Translations under genes and position numbers: made by a program
Notes under the pieces: generated by a model
Told to the model about the DNA's origin: nothing
Databases searched by the model: none
What the model saw: the letters and a program-made list of their open reading frames with translations, nothing else
DNA from: CAYZRY01 sp964630225
GTDB taxonomy: Bacteria > Bacillota_I > Bacilli_A > RF39 > UBA660
Direction: 5' to 3'
Length of the DNA: 47,008 nt
Assembly: GCA_964630225.1 (NCBI GenBank)
Contig: CAZVUK010000005.1
Span: 1 to 47,008, forward strand
Shown here: in pieces, positions 9,765-18,035 of the stretch
Layout: every line of letters begins with the position of its first letter
Numbering within the stretch: the stretch's first letter is position 1

Positions 9765-9802
9765 TCTATCACCTATTATATATTTTATCATAAAAGAGCA
9801 TC

Positions 9803-9829
9803 AAAAAATATAGTTTGAAACTATATTTT
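9803..9829 (-). terminator. Terminator of the coiled-coil/NAGPA operon
   Basis: AAAATATAGTTT and AAACTATATTTT form a 12-bp inverted repeat just after the glycosidase stop, with a T-run on the minus strand. Confidence 0.75.
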
Positions 9830-9831
9830 GT

Positions 9832-11172
9832 TTAAGATATTAATAACCAAGCATTTGGTATTCTTCTAGTCTGTGGTCTATTGCGTCCATCACGTGGATT
9901 GGAAATCAATTTGTGATCTAGTGACATGGCACTAGATGTTCCTCCGTCCATGCAGGCAGCATTAACTGCTCCATAGTCTTGCATAAGTTCCGTTAACTGA
10001 ACCATGTCTGCTCCGCGGCTTGCTGTTTGTCTTCCATCGATAACGACAAACAGAACAATTCCATCTTTGCGTTGACCAACTGCAGTGCGGGGTGCATAAC
10101 CCCAACCACCGTTACCTTTGATAAAGGAAGGCTTTCCGTTAACAATTAAGTATGGACCAAACTCGACAGCATCTCTTATGCCCATATCAAGTGCCTTTTG
10201 TGGGGTTGTTCTTGTCAGTACTAATTTATCTTCTTTGTTGAAGCCTACTAGTCCTCCACCAACATTAGCTTTTGGATTGTTGGCACGAAGTTTACCTTCA
10301 GATATAACTATTCCGTGGGGTACACCTCCAGCAGTCATCCAAGTTGGGTCGTAAAAGCCTCCGGCATTTATACCAACACTTGCATTATAACGCTTAGACA
10401 TACTAATTAATAATTCTCCATAGGCATTATCTAAACTAGTTCCCATACCTTTAGAAGTTGCTAGTACTATCTTAGATGGGTCATAGATAGCGATAATTTT
10501 ACCTTTAAAGCCTGATCTACTTATATCAATTATTTTATAATCTTCACCATCATGATCAAGAATCTGTTCTTCATATTTATTAGCATATATTTTTATATTT
10601 CCATCTGGTTTTGCGATTTGAATTAGATCAGGATTAGTATTTTCACCAGACTCTATTACGCGATTATTAGCAAAAACTTCATTTATTTCAGCCGGTCCAT
10701 AGAACCAGGTTGCATAATACTGATGACTCATCGTCGTCATAGCGGTCGTAATCAGCCACTCTCTAAACTTCTTCGGAGGTCCATAAAGTAAAACGGTAAA
10801 GCCTACACCTCCGGCTACATAGATTGTTAAGACAACTATAGCTAGCGCTTTAAACCAAGGCTTGTATTTTCTTCCAGTAACTATTTTTCTATTTAAAACA
10901 ACCATCGTAAAGCCTAAATATAATATCCACACGGATACTACCGCAGACATAAGTAGAATAACTGACATCCAAGGCTTAAATAATTCGCTACTGTGACGCG
11001 ATACGATAAATAGACAGATAAATAATGGAACAAAAAACATCGAGAAGTACATTATCTTGTAACCTAGTACTCGTTTGGATTTTCTAGGCTGGACTTTTCG
11101 TAAAACTGTCTTTGTTTTAAGTTTTTTCATTTTCGATGTATTATAAGCATCGATTATATCAATTTTACTCAT
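9832..11172 (-). CDS. Membrane-anchored NAGPA-type phosphodiester glycosidase (copy 1)
   Basis: The 446-residue protein has a basic N-terminal tail, about three to four membrane segments (residues about 40-145), then an extracellular domain. That domain matches the NAGPA/phosphodiester-glycosidase family, often annotated as exopolysaccharide biosynthesis protein: GINAGGFYDPTWMTAGGVPH, GGGLVGFNKEDKLVL, RDAVEFGPYLIVNG, APRTAVGQRKDGIVLFVVID and the terminal MDGGTSSAMS. Known members cleave sugar-phosphodiester links; the substrate here is unknown. It is 9 nt downstream of a small coiled-coil gene. An almost identically built pair lies at 42.8-44.7 kb; both copies share AM-T-HQY-ATWFY and the IDAY motif near the N-terminus. 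Confidence 0.82.
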   Translation of the reverse strand: MSKIDIIDAYNTSKMKKLKTKTVLRKVQPRKSKRVLGYKIMYFSMFFVPLFICLFIVSRHSSELFKPWMSVILLMSAVVSVWILYLGFTMVVLNRKIVTGRKYKPWFKALAIVVLTIYVAGGVGFTVLLYGPPKKFREWLITTAMTTMSHQYYATWFYGPAEINEVFANNRVIESGENTNPDLIQIAKPDGNIKIYANKYEEQILDHDGEDYKIIDISRSGFKGKIIAIYDPSKIVLATSKGMGTSLDNAYGELLISMSKRYNASVGINAGGFYDPTWMTAGGVPHGIVISEGKLRANNPKANVGGGLVGFNKEDKLVLTRTTPQKALDMGIRDAVEFGPYLIVNGKPSFIKGNGGWGYAPRTAVGQRKDGIVLFVVIDGRQTASRGADMVQLTELMQDYGAVNAACMDGGTSSAMSLDHKLISNPRDGRNRPQTRRIPNAWLLIS

Positions 11173-11181
11173 CTTCCCTCC

Positions 11182-11739
11182 TTACTCTGCCCCTAAAAGC
11201 ACACCATTCCCATCGAAGTCTACATAATCATCGATTATGGCTTTAAATAATGTTATTTTCTCTTTCTTAGGTGCATTTTCTTCTAGGTATTCATTATATA
11301 GTTTTACTTTTTCATTTAACTTTTCATAATCAGATACATAATAATTAATAGATTGTTCATAGTTAATTTTAAAAGCTGACACTTTATTTTGTATATCTTT
11401 ATCCATCGTTTTTAAATTCTGACTTGTCTCATTAAGTGGTTTCGTAGCTGTTTGAATATCTTTGACTGCTGCATCGTAATCTTTTAAGATTTTTTCTATG
11501 ACATCGTGGGACTTATCTAGATCTTCTAGATATATACCAGAGATTTCTTTAAGTAATCTCGTTCTTACATCCGAGAAAGTTTGAACACTTTTTTTAAAGT
11601 CGATGTATTGTACATCTATCTTTTCTTTCACGGCTTCTCTTTCGTTTTTTTCTTTAACTAAAAAACTTATATACGAAAAAACGATCGCAAGACCGGCGAT
11701 AATAAGTACTGCATAAATTGTCATCAATACTTTTTTCAT
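11182..11739 (-). CDS. Small membrane-anchored coiled-coil protein with C-terminal Ca-loop-like motif (copy 1)
   Basis: The 185-residue protein has one N-terminal membrane helix (about residues 5-28) and a long heptad-like helical region rich in K/E/D. The end is short and acidic and contains DFDGNG, which fits the D-x-[DN]-x-[DN]-G pattern of EF-hand-like calcium loops. No known family is recognised. AGAGAGGAAC precedes the ATG. The NAGPA-type glycosidase follows by 9 nt, and a paralogous protein precedes the second glycosidase copy with the same gap. A partner or scaffold role for the glycosidase is inferred from that conserved pairing. Confidence 0.72.
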   Translation of the reverse strand: MKKVLMTIYAVLIIAGLAIVFSYISFLVKEKNEREAVKEKIDVQYIDFKKSVQTFSDVRTRLLKEISGIYLEDLDKSHDVIEKILKDYDAAVKDIQTATKPLNETSQNLKTMDKDIQNKVSAFKINYEQSINYYVSDYEKLNEKVKLYNEYLEENAPKKEKITLFKAIIDDYVDFDGNGVLLGAE

Positions 11740-11789
11740 ATAGTTCCTCTCTATAAATATAACTTAATATCTGAGCTATATAAAGACTT

Positions 11790-12383
11790 TTAATGTTTAG
11801 CTTTGTAAAAATATGACAAGATTTTAGCAAATTCGTATAGAATTAAATCACTTTTGTTAACGGCAAAACTTTTTCCGGCCGCTTTTCCACCGATCGTAAG
11901 TCCAGCGATTGTCGCTGTAACAATAAGTGTTACAAGAAAGACGTTCCATCCATATCTTAAGGCTATGATAATCGAAATGGCCGCTCCACCAGATCCACTG
12001 ATGATACTACATATGTCGCCGATTACATCATTACAAAAACTCGATACCTTATCAGCTTGTTTGATAAATTTTATAGCTAATTCTGCTCCTTGCACTTTTT
12101 TAGTAGCCATCGAATTAAAAGTTTTAACATCGCTTGAGGTCGTCGCTATTCCGATCATGTCGAAGATGACACCGATCGAAATAACAACAAGGACTAAAAG
12201 ACTACTGAAAAACAAATTAATATTTGGTATTAAAGCTTCGGATATAGCTGAAAAAACAAAAGAGATGACAAAGGCCAGAGTTGTGATAGTTGCTATCCAC
12301 TTCCACTCTACCATTTTTTTCTCTTGTACTTTTTTCTTCACAACTTTTTGTGAATACTTTTCTTTAAAATCTTTTATTTTCAT
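11790..12383 (-). CDS. oapA: Probable OLE-associated membrane protein OapA
   Basis: The 197-residue protein has a very basic N-terminal tail (EKYSQKVVKKKVQEKK), two membrane helices (about residues 29-50 and 57-80), a cytosolic stretch, and further hydrophobic segments near 130-170. Proteins like this are often annotated as Mg/Co-transporter CorB-like. Gene order supports OapA, the membrane protein that binds OLE RNA and tethers it to the membrane. The ATG lies 20 nt after the 3' terminal helix of the large structured RNA, on the same strand, with GAAGGAAT as ribosome site. A conserved-looking polar patch, NDVIGD followed by SGSGG, lies between hydrophobic segments (residues 118-133). The call rests on architecture and context; no alignment could be run. 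An independent CorB-like transporter is the alternative. Confidence 0.68.
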   Translation of the reverse strand: MKIKDFKEKYSQKVVKKKVQEKKMVEWKWIATITTLAFVISFVFSAISEALIPNINLFFSSLLVLVVISIGVIFDMIGIATTSSDVKTFNSMATKKVQGAELAIKFIKQADKVSSFCNDVIGDICSIISGSGGAAISIIIALRYGWNVFLVTLIVTATIAGLTIGGKAAGKSFAVNKSDLILYEFAKILSYFYKAKH

Positions 12384-12403
12384 TTTATTCCTTCAAAAAT
12401 AAG

Positions 12404-12956
12404 TGAAATGGTATTACTGTAGTAAACCTTGTGCCTTAGGTCGAGTTGGATTTCCCTTATTCTTACTCTTCGTTACCAAAAAGCAGTTCCCTATTAAAAG
12501 AATAAACAGTAAGTCGCCTTAACTATTACTCGATTGCCACTTAGTGCCCACTGCAATCCTACAATAATTTACACCCTAGGGGTTTTCCCCAACAATATCA
12601 TATGTTGCTAGGCTTTTTTGCAATAATAGTTTCAAGGAGCAATACTTATCAAAATTGTACGATTTATCTAAGCTGTCTCTATTCCCCATTACCACTCAAG
12701 CCAAGCTACTCTACCTCTAGCTTGCGCCAAAGGCAGGTTCAAGCCTAGGTCATAATTACTTACAAGACTAGGTCTCCGCGGAAAATTGGGTTTAACCCCA
12801 CATGCCATTGTGAGTGCCCAAAATCCCTACATACCCAGCACCAGCCCCAAACTGGGCGTAAGAAGCCAGCACCAGATGCTTCATAGATATGCTCTTTAAT
12901 GATATTTTACCCTCATCTTCACAACCATGTATTGACTAGGATAGTGCACCATTTCA
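12404..12956 (-). ncRNA. ole: Large structured non-coding RNA, probable OLE RNA
   Basis: This 553-nt stretch carries no plausible ORF and is visibly less AT-rich than its surroundings. Its ends pair: the 5' TGAAATGGT (12948-12956) is the exact complement of the 3' ACCATTTCA (12404-12412). Inside are clear helices, such as CAAGCTA/TAGCTTG (12718-12724 with 12702-12708), the GGGG-AAAA-CCCC hairpin and the adjacent CAACA/TGTTG hairpin closed by CCTAG/CTAGG (about 12577-12612), and repeated CUGG/CCAG elements near 12830-12870. It has its own promoter, and the gene just downstream looks like OapA. Size, end-pairing helix and that neighbour match OLE RNA (about 600 nt, membrane RNP). It lacks tmRNA and RNase P hallmarks. 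ROOL RNA is the main alternative. Confidence 0.75.
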
Positions 12957-12962
12957 TAGGGA

Positions 12963-12991
12963 ATTATATCACATTTTTTAATCTTTTACAA
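12963..12991 (-). promoter_or_regulatory. Promoter of the large structured RNA
   Basis: On the minus strand TTGTAA (12986-12991), a 17-nt spacer, and TATAAT (12963-12968) with an upstream TGA giving an extended -10. Predicted transcription start is about 12957-12955, exactly where the RNA terminal helix begins. Confidence 0.85.
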
Positions 12992-13012
12992 AGAAAAAGA
13001 GCTAGCGCTCTT
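12992..13012 (-). terminator. Terminator of the ftsY-ffh operon
   Basis: AAGAGC/GCTCTT stem with a 4-nt loop followed by TTTTTC on the minus strand, overlapping the ffh stop codon. It overlaps the -35 region of the RNA promoter by only a few bases' distance, so the two units are tightly abutted. Confidence 0.75.
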
Positions 13013-14318
13013 AGAATGGAAACTTCATGTTTCCACTTTGCATCTGTTTCATAATCTTCTTGGTGTTTTCAAATTGAGTTAAAAGTTTATTGACCTCTTG
13101 GACTGATAGGCCACACCCCTTAGCAATACGCGTTTTTCGGCTTGCTTTAATAATGTCGGGGTTACGACGCTCTTGCGGGGTCATCGATAAAATAATAGCT
13201 TCGACGTGAGCGATTTGTTTAGGATCGATAGTAATTTTATCAAGACCCATCTTACTTGCTCCCGGCATAAGTTTAATTAGATTTTCAAGCGGTCCCATCT
13301 TTTTGATACTTTTCATTTGCTTTAAAAAGTCTTCCAGGTCAAACTTACCCGATTGCATTTTTTTGGCAAGCTTTTCGGCCTCTTTTTCATCGATTGCTTC
13401 ACTTGCTTTTTCAACTAGGGAGACAATATCACCCATACCAAGTATTCTGCCTGACATGCGTTTTGGATCAAAGCTTTCTAAACCATCCATTTTTTCACTA
13501 GTTCCGATAAATTTAATTGGAACATTAGTTAAATATCTGGCTGAAAGAGCGACTCCTCCACGGGTATCTCCATCCATCTTACTTAGAATTACTCCACTTA
13601 GACTTAGGCTCTCATCGAATCCTTTGATAACGTTAATTGCATCTTGTCCCATCATTGCATCGATGACCAAGAGTGTTTCTTCAGGTTTAACAATAGCTGC
13701 TATGTCTTTTAGTTCATCCATCAGTTCTTCATCGATATGAAGACGCCCTGCTGTATCAATTAATACATAATCATGATTGTTTTCCTTAGCATAAGCTAAA
13801 GCATTAGTAACAATCTGACGAGGATCTTCTTGCCCTTCTTCATAAACTGGAATATCTAGTTGTTTAGCAATTTGTTTTAACTGATCGATTGCCGCTGGCC
13901 TATAAATATCACAAGCGACCATAAGTGGTTTTTTGCTGTGAACTTTGCGAAGATGTAGAGCTATTTTTCCAATAGCTGTCGTCTTACCAGATCCTTGGAG
14001 ACCCACAAGCATAGCCTTTGCGGGATTACCCACTAAATTAAGGCTTTTTGCTTCACCACCAAGTAAGGTTGTCAGTTCATCTTGGACGATCTTAACAAAC
14101 ATATCGCCAGGCTTAATCGAAGTAGCTACTTCTTCACCCATTGCTTTTTCTTTAACTTTGGCAACAAATTCTTTGACAACCTGATAATTGACATCGGCTT
14201 CAAGTAAAGCTAAACGTATCTCTCTGGTTGCTTGTTCTATATTCTCTTCACTTATCTTACCGTATCCCTTTATCTTGGATACCGCAGACTGGAGACGCTC
14301 ACCTAAAGCATCGAACAT
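13011..14318 (-). CDS. ffh: Signal recognition particle GTPase Ffh (SRP54)
   Basis: Ffh binds signal peptides and SRP RNA and brings ribosomes to FtsY at the membrane. The order of features is N domain (residues 1-95), G domain with GLQGSGKTT (106-114), DTAGR and TKMDG-like SKMDGDTRGG, then the Met-rich M domain with KKMGPLENLIKLMPG and the RNA-binding SRKTRIAKGCG stretch. The C-terminus ends in MKFPF. At 435 residues it is slightly short because the Met-rich tail is compact. AGGGTGATT precedes the ATG. In Bacillus ffh directly follows ylxM; here two other genes intervene. Confidence 0.97.
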   Translation of the reverse strand: MFDALGERLQSAVSKIKGYGKISEENIEQATREIRLALLEADVNYQVVKEFVAKVKEKAMGEEVATSIKPGDMFVKIVQDELTTLLGGEAKSLNLVGNPAKAMLVGLQGSGKTTAIGKIALHLRKVHSKKPLMVACDIYRPAAIDQLKQIAKQLDIPVYEEGQEDPRQIVTNALAYAKENNHDYVLIDTAGRLHIDEELMDELKDIAAIVKPEETLLVIDAMMGQDAINVIKGFDESLSLSGVILSKMDGDTRGGVALSARYLTNVPIKFIGTSEKMDGLESFDPKRMSGRILGMGDIVSLVEKASEAIDEKEAEKLAKKMQSGKFDLEDFLKQMKSIKKMGPLENLIKLMPGASKMGLDKITIDPKQIAHVEAIILSMTPQERRNPDIIKASRKTRIAKGCGLSVQEVNKLLTQFENTKKIMKQMQSGNMKFPF

Positions 14319-14322
14319 CTAA

Positions 14323-14928
14323 TCACCCTTCCATTTGTTTGTATCTTTTAACTTTGATTAATCTTTTCTCTAATTCTTTAGCACTGAAATCATCAAGGTT
14401 ATTAAGTGTAATACTATTATCTCTTACTCTTCTATCACTTATATAGTTTTCGTTCTGAACGATTTTAGCGTAAGTATCCTCTAAATCTCTTTGATTTAAC
14501 TTATAGGTGTTATACTTCTTTAAATCGGTACGAAGAGCTAAGTTTTTAACCGCTGTTCCAAAACCACTTGCGGCGATAAGAGCTAGTGCAGCTTTGACAA
14601 AGATATCGACTAAATTATTTGATAAACTGAAGTTGGAAATCTGTGCAAATGCCAGTCCTGATGATGCTGTTAAGCCCACAGCTAAATTTAATTTCCCTTT
14701 AATATCTAATTCTTCGATTTTTCTTTTGGCTGACATAGTGTATTCTTTCATCTGTTCTTCAAGCTTGTTATTTAGATTATTAATTGTTCCTTCTTCAAAA
14801 GCATGATAGTCCCTAGAACCATCTAAATATTTAGCTTCGATAACTTTGCCAGCATTTTTGGTTTTTACTAGGTTATACCCTTTTAATATTTCTGCTTTAT
14901 TACTATTTTCATCAATTTTATATTTCAT
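14323..14928 (-). CDS. 201-residue protein of unknown function with central hydrophobic hairpin
   Basis: I do not recognise a family. The N-terminal half is polar with a short coiled coil (NLNNKLEEQMKEYTMSAKRK). Two hydrophobic segments follow (about residues 80-100 and 107-125, the latter AAALALIAASGFGTA-like), then a charged C-terminal helix ending KRLIKVKRYKQMEG. No signal peptide. GGGAGG gives a strong start. It lies 25 nt after the HerA-like ATPase gene and 4 nt before ffh, so it is translated within the SRP operon. The pairing with the ATPase gene suggests a linked function, which cannot be named from sequence. Confidence 0.7.
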   Translation of the reverse strand: MKYKIDENSNKAEILKGYNLVKTKNAGKVIEAKYLDGSRDYHAFEEGTINNLNNKLEEQMKEYTMSAKRKIEELDIKGKLNLAVGLTASSGLAFAQISNFSLSNNLVDIFVKAALALIAASGFGTAVKNLALRTDLKKYNTYKLNQRDLEDTYAKIVQNENYISDRRVRDNSITLNNLDDFSAKELEKRLIKVKRYKQMEG

Positions 14929-14953
14929 TTTTAAAACCTCCCTAAATTAATGA

Positions 14954-16714
14954 TTATTGTCCTCCGCCCCAATGTTTAATGACATCACTGTTGCTACTCA
15001 TAGGTGCTGGGTCTGGCTTGTCTAAGCGAACGACGACCGGTATCTTAAAGGCTGAACCAAAGCCTAAGCAAGTACCAGATTGTAAACTTTTTTGCTTTTC
15101 GACAACTTCGGCATTGATATTTGGAACCATCTGTCTAATATATTCTGCATCACGTGGATGGTTTGTCTTAAATATTAGGAAGTTAGACGATTGCGAGATT
15201 ACGGTATCTGATAACTCAACTGGACGCTGCGTTATAATTCCAAGTAATACTCCGTACTTTCTTCCTTCTTTAGCAACTCGCTCGAATATATTATATCCGA
15301 TTAAGAAACTATCGTTGTCATTGTTTTTAATGTATCGATGCGCCTCATCGACAATGATGTGAAACGGTATTGTACCACGATCTTCGATCATTTTCGAGTA
15401 ATTAAACAAAATCTTCGTAAAGATCTTGGTGATAACCGCAGCAACAACATCATCCATATCTTCTAGGTTGATGTTGATGATTTGATACTTTCTATCGTTT
15501 TGGATAAGTAACGAAGATAGATACTGCTCGACATTGACAAAGTTAGGATAGTCAAAAACATGACTGTAACTACTGCTAATTAAGGCATCTAATCTAACTT
15601 TTACCGTAACAGCATCAGAATATGTTCTCTGGTTTTTATACCAACCATCTGATATTAAAGTAAAGTTGAGCGCCGTTTTAAGTCCACCAAGGTTGTAGAA
15701 GACATCTTGTTTTGGCTCGTACCCATCTAAGATAGGATCGATAAAACTTGTTACATATTCAGTAAGCAGGATTCCTTCGGTAAAGGTACCCGTCTTATCG
15801 ATATTAAAACAATCTCTAAACTTTCTGGTGTAACCAACTCCTTGAAGCACTGCTTCTAAATGGAAATTTTCGGTACTACACTCCTCGACTATCGTATATA
15901 TGTCATTTCTTTTTTGAGCAGGAGTTTGCTCGCTGTATAGAACCGACACTATCGCTTTACCGATCAAGTGATCTTTATATCTAGCTGCTGCTTCACCTTC
16001 TTCGGCAAAGACTCTGGCTAGTTTAATCATCCGTTCGACAAGTGGCAATTGAGTGTGTTTATCACACTGTAGTAGTAATGCTAAATCATCTTTATCTAGT
16101 AACCAGATTGGAATTCTTAATTTTTCGAAAGTAGGTTCAAATTCTGATGAAGTAAATACTCTATAGTTATAATTTGGATTGATACTATTTAAATTGCTGA
16201 AAGCTTGTGAATACTCTCCCGAAATATCAAAGAGAATAAAGTTAGCTCGATAAGGTTTAATCTTATCGTTGTAAAAAACATTTTGTAAAAGTTTAGCAAG
16301 TCCCCAAGATTTACCAGAACCACTATTACCGAAAATGGCAAAGTGATTACTGAAAAAGTCATTGATATTAAAATAGATAGGAAAATTGTTATAGAAAGGA
16401 CTTCCTCCCAGATGAAGTGAATTTTCATCAGCTTTACCAAGTAGTAACGGAATTTCTTCGTTTACCACTCCTCTTATTTGAGCATCTAAAAGTGGTTTTC
16501 TAAGGACGCCAGCAAAAAGTTCTCCATTTTTAAATTCTCCAAGTAGCCTAATTTTGACTTCCCTATTTTTTATTTCTTCAATTTCACCTAACAAATGTTT
16601 TTCAACATCTGATACAACAACGTGCATATTGAGTATATTATTCTTAACCTCTACTCCTTCCTTTATATTTACATAGATGTTACCCTCATTCATAAATACA
16701 ATTTTATCAAACAT
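14954..16714 (-). CDS. HerA-like (DUF87) hexameric ATPase inside the SRP operon
   Basis: The 586-residue protein belongs to the HerA/FtsK-type P-loop ATPases. It has an N-terminal beta-barrel region (residues 1-100), Walker A GNSGSGKSWG near 128-137, Walker B IIVDEAHRY near 445-455, the sensor-like GIITQRPVELS, and the family's NHPRDAEYIRQMVP. HerA enzymes translocate DNA, often with the nuclease NurA or with defence effectors. No NurA or obvious effector is adjacent; the next gene is a small membrane-like protein. It is transcribed with ylxM upstream (19-nt gap) and the 201-residue gene downstream. Whether it acts in DNA processing, defence or something related to secretion is open. Confidence 0.85.
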   Translation of the reverse strand: MFDKIVFMNEGNIYVNIKEGVEVKNNILNMHVVVSDVEKHLLGEIEEIKNREVKIRLLGEFKNGELFAGVLRKPLLDAQIRGVVNEEIPLLLGKADENSLHLGGSPFYNNFPIYFNINDFFSNHFAIFGNSGSGKSWGLAKLLQNVFYNDKIKPYRANFILFDISGEYSQAFSNLNSINPNYNYRVFTSSEFEPTFEKLRIPIWLLDKDDLALLLQCDKHTQLPLVERMIKLARVFAEEGEAAARYKDHLIGKAIVSVLYSEQTPAQKRNDIYTIVEECSTENFHLEAVLQGVGYTRKFRDCFNIDKTGTFTEGILLTEYVTSFIDPILDGYEPKQDVFYNLGGLKTALNFTLISDGWYKNQRTYSDAVTVKVRLDALISSSYSHVFDYPNFVNVEQYLSSLLIQNDRKYQIININLEDMDDVVAAVITKIFTKILFNYSKMIEDRGTIPFHIIVDEAHRYIKNNDNDSFLIGYNIFERVAKEGRKYGVLLGIITQRPVELSDTVISQSSNFLIFKTNHPRDAEYIRQMVPNINAEVVEKQKSLQSGTCLGFGSAFKIPVVVRLDKPDPAPMSSNSDVIKHWGGGQ

Positions 16715-16733
16715 ATTTTCCCTCTTCTCTTTT

Positions 16734-17027
16734 TTATAATATTTCTTTTATATCTTCTATTGTATCATTATCTAGAAGATTTTCGACTTTTTTAAGAACT
16801 TTTTTTCTTCTTTCTAACATCGAAAGATTTTTTTCATAATAATATAGTTTATCTTCGACTGTTTGTACTTGATTGTGAATAGCATTTCTACTTATTTTAA
16901 GTTCTTCAGCTATTTCACTTAGCGATAGGTTCTCGAAGTAGTACTTTTCAAAACACTCTCTTTGTTTTTCCGTAAACAATTCTTTGTAGTAATCGTATAA
17001 GTTGTTTAATAATATCGTCTTATCCAT
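16734..17027 (-). CDS. ylxM: YlxM-type HTH protein associated with SRP
   Basis: A 97-residue sigma-70 region 4-like helix-turn-helix protein: LTEKQRECFEKYYFENLSLSEIAEELKISRNAIH spans the recognition region (about residues 17-50), followed by a coiled C-terminus. YlxM in streptococci and Bacillus is encoded with ffh or ftsY and modulates SRP. The ATG overlaps the ftsY stop by one base (TAATG), so translation is coupled. Its length is close to the usual 105-110. Confidence 0.9.
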   Translation of the reverse strand: MDKTILLNNLYDYYKELFTEKQRECFEKYYFENLSLSEIAEELKISRNAIHNQVQTVEDKLYYYEKNLSMLERRKKVLKKVENLLDNDTIEDIKEIL

Positions 17028-18019
17028 TAGAGCATTTCCTTAAATAAACCATATATATATTTTTCGATATCGAAGGCTTGAAGGTCTTCTTTTCTCTCAC
17101 CAAAGCCGACGAATTTTACAGGGATTCCAACTTTATCTTTAATTGCTAGAACGATACCTCCTTTGGCTGTACCATCTAACTTTGTTAAGACGATACCACT
17201 TACACTTGTTATCTCTTTGAAAGCCGAGGCTTGTGAGACGCCGTTTTGTCCGGTTGTGGCATCGATAACAAGCAGCGTTTCATGTGGACCATCAGCAACA
17301 ATCTTACCTATTACTTTGTTGATTTTCTCAAGCTCACCCATCAGGTTAGTCTTGTTTTGCAGTCTTCCGGCCGTATCGATCATGACGACGTCCGTTTTAT
17401 CACTAAGAGCTTCTTCCAGCCCGTTATAAACGACGCTTGAGGGATCTGCTCCTTGCTTTGTACCATAGAAACTGGCACCGACGCGCTCTGACCAAAGTCG
17501 CAGTTGCTCTATCGCTCCTGCTCTAAAGGTATCCGCAGCTATCATCTTGACTGTTTTTCCTTCATCGATCATTTTAGAGGCAAGCTTAGCAATAGTCGTT
17601 GTTTTTCCAACTCCGTTTACTCCGACAAAAAGAACAACAGTTGGACGTTTATCAGCGAAATTGATCTTACTTTGAATAACTTCTTCATTAACATAGATAA
17701 TAAAAAGTTCATCGACAATAATTTCTTTTAAGTCCTCAGGACTTTGAAGATTTTCTTGTCTAACTCTTTTTCTAATCGTTTCCATGAAGTCCATGATTGT
17801 TGTAACCCCGATATCTGCCATAATCAAAATCTCTTCGAGTTCAGCAAAATAATCTTCGGTTATACTATGATACTTATTGGTCAAATTAATAAGTTTTGAG
17901 ACAAAATTCTCGCGACTTTTAGTAAGACCTTTTTCATATATTTTAACCTCTTCGGTTAGTTCTTCGTTTTTGACATTTTCTTTCGTAAAAACTTTTTTTA
18001 ATTTATCAAATATACCCAT
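17027..18019 (-). CDS. ftsY: SRP receptor GTPase FtsY
   Basis: FtsY docks the SRP-ribosome complex at the membrane. The 330-residue protein has a short acidic A region (1-35), an N domain, and the G domain with GVNGVGKTT (133-141), DTAGRLQNK and TKLDGTAKGG, ending with FGERKEDLQAFDIEKYIYGLF, the usual FtsY C-terminus. It is the first gene of the operon; GGTGATTT precedes the ATG and a TATAAT promoter lies just upstream. Confidence 0.97.
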   Translation of the reverse strand: MGIFDKLKKVFTKENVKNEELTEEVKIYEKGLTKSRENFVSKLINLTNKYHSITEDYFAELEEILIMADIGVTTIMDFMETIRKRVRQENLQSPEDLKEIIVDELFIIYVNEEVIQSKINFADKRPTVVLFVGVNGVGKTTTIAKLASKMIDEGKTVKMIAADTFRAGAIEQLRLWSERVGASFYGTKQGADPSSVVYNGLEEALSDKTDVVMIDTAGRLQNKTNLMGELEKINKVIGKIVADGPHETLLVIDATTGQNGVSQASAFKEITSVSGIVLTKLDGTAKGGIVLAIKDKVGIPVKFVGFGERKEDLQAFDIEKYIYGLFKEML

Positions 18020-18035
18020 CTAAATCACCAAGTAT

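Noticed and set aside
9765..9790. TATAAT just before the Big_2-domain gene as promoter
   Set aside because: It lies so close that transcription would start inside the ribosome site; not credible without an alternative start.
12404..12956. tmRNA or RNase P RNA as identity of the large structured RNA
   Set aside because: No tag-peptide reading frame, no tRNA-like CCA end, and none of the conserved RNase P core motifs could be read; the end helix, size and OapA-like neighbour fit OLE better.
12404..12956. Group II intron or rRNA fragment
   Set aside because: No domain V-like hairpin, no reverse transcriptase nearby and no recognisable rRNA motifs.
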